Source of the DNA: Siphonodentalium dalli
Taxonomy: Eukaryota; Mollusca; Scaphopoda; Gadilida; Siphonodentaliidae
DNA length: 64,000 bases
Assembly: GCA_032622095.1 (NCBI GenBank)
Contig: CP136065.1
Span: 59,821,094 to 59,885,093 of the forward strand
Direction: 5' to 3'
Position numbers and translations under genes: made by a program. The notes under the pieces were generated by a model. That model was not told where the DNA came from. It saw only the letters and a program-made list of their open reading frames with translations, and ran no database searches. Below are positions 58,168-64,000 of the stretch, in pieces; positions within the stretch are counted from its first letter, which is position 1, and the number at the start of each line of letters is the position of its first letter.

Positions 58168-58408
58168 AACTAGAGGGCGACTTGGGAGATATCTTCTCCC
58201 TAAATTGTTTATACTTCTCCCTATTTTTGTCTCAGGGAGAAGTGTTTCTCCTCATACACCAGTATGAACAATGTCCCTACATTACATTCCATGACTTTTC
58301 CAAAATTATTCCAGGATTTTCAAAAATTTTCAAAGACCTCAAGCCAACGAAATTCCATAACTTTTCCAGAATTCACCAAGCAGGATTTCAGTTAAATATA
58401 TTATATAG

Positions 58409-58548
58409 AGAGTAATCAATTGGTTTCGAGAATTACGTTAAATAATTCAAGAGAGGCGTGAGACATCAGTAAGAAATGAGTGCGCCTTTGCGCACGAGTT
58501 TCCTACCTATACGTCTCTCGCCTTGAGAAATTGATTACTCTATTTATT
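58409..58548. repeat. Single foldback element
   Basis: AGAGAGTAATCAATTGGTTT and the complementary AATTGATTACTCT, with AGAGAGGCGTGAGA / TCTCTCGCCTT and GTGCGCCTTTGCGCAC at the tip. Arms diverged. Confidence 0.6.
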
Positions 58549-58959
58549 ACACTTCTGCATCAATTTGGTTCGCCAAATATGATTAAAACACCCAGAATTT
58601 ATACATGAATGTCTCGATGTGGAAAAAGTCCAACTATCGAAAATTGAGTCTAGATCAGTAAGTGATGTAACGTCAATGACGTCACGAGAAATGACATAAT
58701 TCACTGGTGACATTACCATTTTTAATTAACGGCGTTTTCAATGGAAATCTGATATAGGAGTGTAATAAAAAATTTAAATAGTTAATATATTTTCACAACT
58801 TGGTATCAGTATCATTACAAACTAGAGGTGTGACTGTCCCAATAGGACTAAGGATACCCCCCTGTTTTTAAAATACTAAGATGTTTCACATGTCAGTAAA
58901 CATTTAGTTAAAATAATAAAATAACAGTTCCCATTGCAGGTGCACAAACCTAACCGTAA

Positions 58960-59640
58960 TCTTAAACCTATTGACCGAAAAATGTAGGAATAAAAGCTCG
59001 GACAAAATTATGCATTTTGCAAAAATGTTCTAAGTCGAAAAAGGGGAATAACTCCACAAAAAAAAGTCGGACAGACATCATAATCACAGGTGCACAGGTT
59101 CTCATGGTACTAAATATCAGTGCCAAGATTAAAAAACATTGACCTAAAAATGTAGAAATAAAAGCTCGGACAAAATTAGGCATGTTGCAAAAAAGTTTCT
59201 AAGTCGAAAAAGGGGGATAACTCCACCAAAAAATGCCAGACAGACGTCATAATCGCAGGTGCACAGGTTACCATGGTACTAAATATCTGTGCCAAGTTAA
59301 AAAAAAATTGACCTAAAAATGTAGGAATAAAAGCTCGGACAAAATTTTACATGTTGCAAAAATTTTCTAAGTTGAAAAAGGGGGAATAACTCCACCAAAA
59401 GAAGTCGGACAGGCGTCATAATCGCAGGTGCACAGGTTCCATGGTGGTTGATGCCTGTGCCAAGTTTCACGGAAATTGATCAAAAAAAGACTGAGAAAAA
59501 CTCCGGACAAATTTGTGTCCACGGACGGACGACGGATGACGGACGGACGACGGACAAGCTGACTCCAGTATACCCCCCCTAACTTTGTTGTGGGGGGTAC
59601 ATGTATAACTTCGTTGTGGGGGGTATAATAACTTAAATAG
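58960..59640 (+). repeat. Tandem-core element, three units, GGAC tail, hairpin end
   Basis: About 160-bp units with TGACCTAAAAATGTAGGAAT, AAAGCTCGGACAAAATT, TCTAAGTCGAAAAAGGGG and AAGTCGGACAGACATCATAA. Then GGACGGACGACGGA and a hairpin TATACCCCCC/GGGGGGTAC. Pearl/Helentron-like by layout (inference). Confidence 0.75.
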
Positions 59641-59735
59641 TTAATATATTTTCACAACTTGGTATCATTATCATTACAGACTGGCGGGTGAACCGTATAT
59701 TGAAAAAACAAACCAAACTAGCACATTTTCCTGAG

Positions 59736-59950
59736 TTAACCCTTTCAGTGCCAAGTCCGATTTTTGTATCAACCCATATTTCCTTGATCATTTTTCAAAT
59801 GTATTGATTATAATAATGTGATACATTTATGGAAAGAGCTCTTAGAGCTCTTTCCATCAATGTATCACATTATTATTATCAATAAACTTGAAAAATGATC
59901 AAGGAAATATGGGTTGATACAAAAATCGGACTTGGCACTGAAAGGGTTAA
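59736..59950. mobile_element. Family C palindromic MITE, full
   Basis: TTAACCCTTTCAGTGCCAAG to CTTGGCACTGAAAGGGTTAA, 215 bp, tip GAAAGAGCTCTTAGAGCTCT. Confidence 0.9.
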
Positions 59951-60109
59951 TAACCTTAAAATTATCAAGTCCAATCAGGCACCCCTAGCATCATGTGAAT
60001 ACTGAACACGGCACTATGAGAGGACAAGATGTACAAAGTTCATACAGATATTCACAAATGACATTTTTATTAGATGTGATCAAGATAAATCTAGATGTGA
60101 TCAAGATAA

Positions 60110-60870
60110 ATAAATGTTTCACATGACAGCAAACATTAAGTTAAAATAATGCAATAACAGATTCCCATTGCAGGTGCACAACCCTAACCCTAATCCTAAA
60201 CCTATTGACCAAAAAATGTAGGCATAAAAGCTGGGACAAAATTAAGCATGTTGCGAAAATTTTCTAAGTAAAAAAGATGGGAATAACTCCACAAAAAAAG
60301 TCGGACAGACGTCATAATCGCAGGTGCACAGGTTCCCATGGTACTAAATATCTGTGCCAAGTTTAAAAAACATTGACCTAAAAATGTAGGATTAAAATCT
60401 TGGGACAAAATTATGCATGTTGCAAACAAATTTCTAAGTCGAAAAATGGGGATAACTCAAAAGGGGGATAACTCCACCAAAAAAGTCGGACAGATGTCAT
60501 AATCGCAGGTGCACAGGTTCTCATGGTACTAAATATCTGTGCCACATGTAAAAAAAATTGACCCAAAAATGTAGGAACAAAAGCTCGGACAAAATTATAC
60601 ATGTTGCAAAAATGTTCTAAGTAAAAAATGGTGGATAACTCCATCAAAAAAAGTCGGCCAAACATCATAATAGCAGGTGCACAGGTTCCCATGGTTTTTT
60701 ATGCCTGTGCCAAGTTTCACGGAAAATGATTAAAAAGCAACTGAGAAAAACTCCGGACAAATTTTGTCCATGGACGATGGACAGACGGACAGATGATGGA
60801 CAGACAACGGATGGACAAGCTGATTCCAGTGTACCCCCCCCCCCCACAACTTTGTTGCGGGGAGTATAAC
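60110..60870 (+). repeat. Tandem-core element, second copy of the 59-kb type
   Basis: Same ~160-bp core (CTAAAAATGTAGGATTAAAA, AAGTCGGACAGACGTCATAA), three to four units, tail GGACAGACGGACAGATGATG and a closing CCCCCCCCCC/GGGGAGTATA hairpin. Confidence 0.75.
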
Positions 60871-61067
60871 TAACTGTCCTGTCAAACCACAAGTCATGAC
60901 ATGTTTCATCCAGCCTTCGACCAATCCTTCAGTTCTGTAGTTTCATTTCCTCATCAGTCATCATAGAGGAGGTACTCAAGGATCATTTTATCCAATAAAG
61001 GTAATGAATCATGAACTTAATAACAATGCTATTCTATATCCAGTGCTAATATTTAATGCTTATAAAG

Positions 61068-61342
61068 TCAAGTGTTCCTGGGCAGAATTCTCATTAGCCT
61101 ATTAATCTGGGCATCATAAAGGCGGACACGCTCTTTCGACTTATTAGCTATATTGATTGAGAACTGCCAAGGGCTAACAGGGTTGTTCGAGAGACACTCC
61201 ATAACATATTCTAATAGTTCAGGCTTCGAGGATACTATTCTATGAATAAAGTAAAATAACATCTCCTCTCCAGTATGACACAAATAAGGAACAATCAGGG
61301 GCGTTGGTCTATTTTACTTTTAGAACAAGACAAAGATCGATC
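61068..61342 (-). CDS. Unrecognised ORF, possibly a 3' exon
   Basis: A minus-strand frame open from about 61312 (after TAA) to TGA at 61070-61068, reading TPLIVPYLCHTGEEM, FYFIHRIVSSKPELLEYVME, QFSINIANKSKERVRLYDAQ, RLMRILPRNT. Its composition (Leu/Glu/Lys helices, few rare residues) looks more protein-like than the repeat-derived frames elsewhere, and it is not in any repeat family here. There is no ATG at its start; a TTTTTATTAG acceptor-like string lies upstream. ATTAAA occurs soon after the stop. It could be a last exon of another gene, a retrocopy or chance. I recognise no family. Confidence 0.3.
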
Positions 61343-61863
61343 CGTAACAGCCTGAGGTAGTTTTTTTTACGTGGAGGTGAGTTCCAGTCAGTAATAGAGA
61401 TGGGATATTTATGATCAATCTAATAAAAAGGAACATATACTGGACTACCTCAATGTCAGGGTAGTGATCAATTTATTTAAACCGTCAGTAACTGAATATT
61501 CACCTATGATCAGTTACTACATTACCATTTATTCATTCGTATGGATGTTCAGATAACAAGTTCACAATTTTTTTATCTGACCATCCATACAAATGTGTCC
61601 ATCTTGAAGTACATCCTGAACATGAATAAATGGGAATTCACATAGGATGCCGTGCCTACGCTTGCACTATATGACAAGTCTCAACATTATGGGAAGAACA
61701 AAATTATATTTACTTCGATAATTGATTGTAAAAAGTTGGTTTTCATCGACATAATACTTCTAACCCCCACACTCCCACTAAACATATATTATTTTCAACC
61801 ATACATATTTTATTCTTCCCAAGATGTTTACTTCACTACATGTGTATAATAGTATCAGTCACA

Positions 61864-62082
61864 TATCAGTAATGCTCTAAGTAATCGACTTCTTAACCAC
61901 AGCAGAATTATGGGTAACTTTTCAGGATTTAGTCGGAAATATGGCTTGTTGCCATTCATCGGAAAGCTCTCCCTGAGAGCTTTCCGATGAATGGCAACAA
62001 GCCATCTTTCCGACAAAATCCTGAAAAGTTACCCATAATTCTGCTGTGGTTAAGAAGTCGATTACTTAGAGCATTACTGTAT
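61864..62082. mobile_element. Family A palindromic MITE
   Basis: TATCAGTAATGCTCTAAGTA to AGCATTACTGTA; full arms, tip GGAAAGCTCTCCCTGAGAGC. Confidence 0.9.
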
Positions 62083-62421
62083 AAGACCCTACTAGTCAGG
62101 GCAGGGAGTATTAGGGAACACTAAGACCCCGTGCTGGGCTTAAATTGCCCTCTGCTGAAATAACAAAAAATGCACAGGCTGTTCGGAATTTGGACTGCCT
62201 AAAAATCTTGTGTTCCCAAATCAAACACGCTAGATCAGGCTATACGCCCAGTTGTCACCTTTTCTAGAACATGTATGCGAAGTGATTGGAGAGTGTACGC
62301 CTTTTGTCTAGTGACTTTGCATGTATGTACAGTGAAAGAAGTAGTGGAAAAATAATAATGACTATTTGTCTATCCATGGTGAAGAGGATTTCAATTCAAT
62401 TAGCAGAAAGAATGCACCTAC
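62083..62421. other. Sequence without identified features
   Basis: Nothing recognised beyond the donor of the candidate exon at 62422. Confidence 0.4.
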
Positions 62422-62574
62422 CTTCAACAAATTCACAGCTTTATATATAGAAGCGTTGGGACAATACATCAAAGTATCCAAATAGAATCCACATCACGCA
62501 TTGAAAATTGGAATGTTTACAACCGTGCTATCAAGAATCGTGGGAACTCAATCACTCCCTGGCCAGCAGAAATA
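62422..62574 (-). other. Candidate 5' UTR exon on the cadherin strand
   Basis: A 153-nt minus-strand segment bounded by a very good acceptor (TTCCTTTTTTCTTTCAG) and a good donor (GAAG then GTAGGTGC). It has no long open frame; the one ATG-led frame I read closes after ten codons. It would suit an upstream non-coding exon spliced to the exon at 29559, across an intron of about 33 kb. A TATATATAAA string lies inside it about 30 nt before the donor, so the same bases could be a promoter-like sequence. The link to the cadherin gene is inference from strand, position and splice-site quality only. Confidence 0.3.
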
Positions 62575-62929
62575 CTGAAAGAAAAAAGGAATTTTAATTA
62601 ATGTTGCATAATGCCAAGTACTTTACCCTCAGAAACATTAGTGACATACATACTTTAAAGTTGAGTAGAGAGAATTTGTGGATTGATTAGTTTAAAAGTT
62701 AAACATTGCCAATTCATGCTAATTAATGTGAAATTAATTTGAAGTAATAAGTTTTATGAAAAAAAGAAGAAAAGAAAATATTTTCACAATAGAGGTGAAT
62801 GAGTTCAGTAAATTCAAAATATATTTTATTCATTTATTTTCAAGACAGATCAAAACACAATGATGGCAGGAAAAAAAGAGGAATCGGAAAACAATCAAAA
62901 GGATATTTAGAGAATGGTAGACACAGAGG

Positions 62930-63031
62930 GTAAAGCCCTAAATAATCGACTCCTTAATCACAGCAGAATTATGGGTAATTACCCATAATTCTTCTGTGGT
63001 TAAGGAGTCGATTATTTAGGGCATTACTGTA
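62930..63031. mobile_element. Family A mini copy (ends only)
   Basis: AAAGCCCTAAATAATCGACT to GGCATTACTGTA with the inner arms deleted; AATTATGGGTAATTACCCATAATT sits at the centre (24 bp, positions 62966-62989). Confidence 0.85.
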
Positions 63032-63525
63032 TCTGAAGTCAAAAATTATCTGACTAAATAAAATTCTTAAACCATCTTGTTGAAAATACATTAATATGGT
63101 GTGTCTTCATATGATATTTTACTGGAGGAAGTGAAAATGATAACAACAGACAATTTCTTCTAAAATCTAAGATGAAAGCGACACAATCCAGATAATCAGG
63201 GTTCGAAACATCTTCAAGGTTAGAGAAATGTCATACTATGCCAAGAAAACGTGAACGTAATGTTGGTATTGTAACCACTCCCACATCGGCAGAGACTATC
63301 GTTTATTTGGGAACTTTGATCAAATAGAGATTTTGATAAAAATAAAGGTGAGTGTTTGCTAATCACACATCATACCAATTACAATGTGTACCATGTCCAT
63401 TACATCCCATTTACACTCAAGAGTGACCATGGTGTGATGACAAATTCACCCAAGGCTAGTAGACTACTGTAGACATGACAAAGCTTTGATACTCTTACGG
63501 CTTTCTGGACTAAGTGATGTATCTC
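63031..63525. other. Sequence without identified features
   Basis: AT-rich; nothing recognised. Confidence 0.4.
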
Positions 63526-63642
63526 CAACAGAGGGTGAATTTGCTGATGCTAGCCCACTTAGCTCGATAGCATTACTTAATTCACCCTCTGGGGACCTCA
63601 TTCTGCAAATGACAGACATACTATTTGCAGGCTTGTTCAGAG
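63526..63642. mobile_element. Family D MITE, left end truncated
   Basis: Starts inside at CAGAGGGTGAATTTGCTGAT, keeps the palindrome and right end CATACTATTTGCAGGCTTG. Confidence 0.75.
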
Positions 63643-64000
63643 CTATACGTCCTCTGCTTCGATTCAATAACAAATCAATGTGTCTAATCCATCCCATCAT
63701 AAAACCACCTTCGTAATTGAAGATAAAATTTAAAAATTGACACATCATATTTATAGTCCCTTGTCTTTGATAGAAGTCGTGTCACTACTCGCGTGTCGAT
63801 TGGGTGAGATTTGAAGATCCTGAATACACTAATCAACATTTCGGGAGATTAACAATTAACAATTAATTAACAAATTAACAATTTGTAGATCCTGCATGGG
63901 TACCCTAAGAAACGAAAACCTGCAAACGTAATCAATTCAGCATCAATATCCATCAGATTTTGATATTTTAACCATCATTTGGATTGTCAATTTCATTACA

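Overview
This is eukaryotic (metazoan) nuclear DNA: AT-rich, almost without long ORFs, and packed with short interspersed elements. I see no bacterial-style genes, operons, CRISPR, rRNA or ordinary tRNA genes. The mix (palindromic MITEs, ~150 bp tandem-core elements with GGAC/GACA-rich tails, very long introns) looks lophotrochozoan, most likely a mollusc. That is inference from repeat style, not from a recognised species-specific gene.

The only gene I can rebuild runs on the minus strand, and most of the window appears to be its introns. An exon at 29559-29443 carries the start codon and a signal peptide. It splices in phase 1 to a 72-nt exon (6539-6468), which splices in phase 1 to a 173-nt exon (5051-4879). 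Joined, they give 109 codons without a stop: a signal peptide, then most of a first extracellular cadherin (EC) repeat with PED, DPDG and LDRD motifs. The gene continues past base 1. A possible 5' UTR exon lies at 62574-62422. The introns would be about 1.4, 22.9 and 32.9 kb.

The introns are filled with non-autonomous DNA transposons, which I grouped by comparing copies within the window. A: Tc1/mariner-like palindromes with TA targets (14 copies). B, C, E, F, L and M: elements bounded by TTAA and CCCTTT/AAAGGG, piggyBac-like. D: hAT-like elements with 8-bp target duplications. G: TTAA-bounded elements starting AGGTACTC. N: a TA-bounded element. A separate 1.33-kb hAT-like element at 55199-56528 has a perfect 8-bp duplication. 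A 4.4-kb element with ~180-bp inverted ends (310-4731) sits inside a G copy. B, F, L and N have different ends but share one ~70-bp hairpin module.

Other content: tandem-core (pearl/Helentron-like) elements at 24.1-25.0, 26.5-27.0, 59.0-59.6 and 60.1-60.9 kb; a GAT/GAC microsatellite inside the tip of an A palindrome (8.9-9.4 kb); a tRNA-headed SINE (22.3 kb); a frameshifted basic, coiled-coil ORF (46.8-47.6 kb); an unrecognised ORF on the minus strand (61.1-61.3 kb); several single foldbacks; and repeat pairs J, K and P. Stretches where I see nothing are listed as such.
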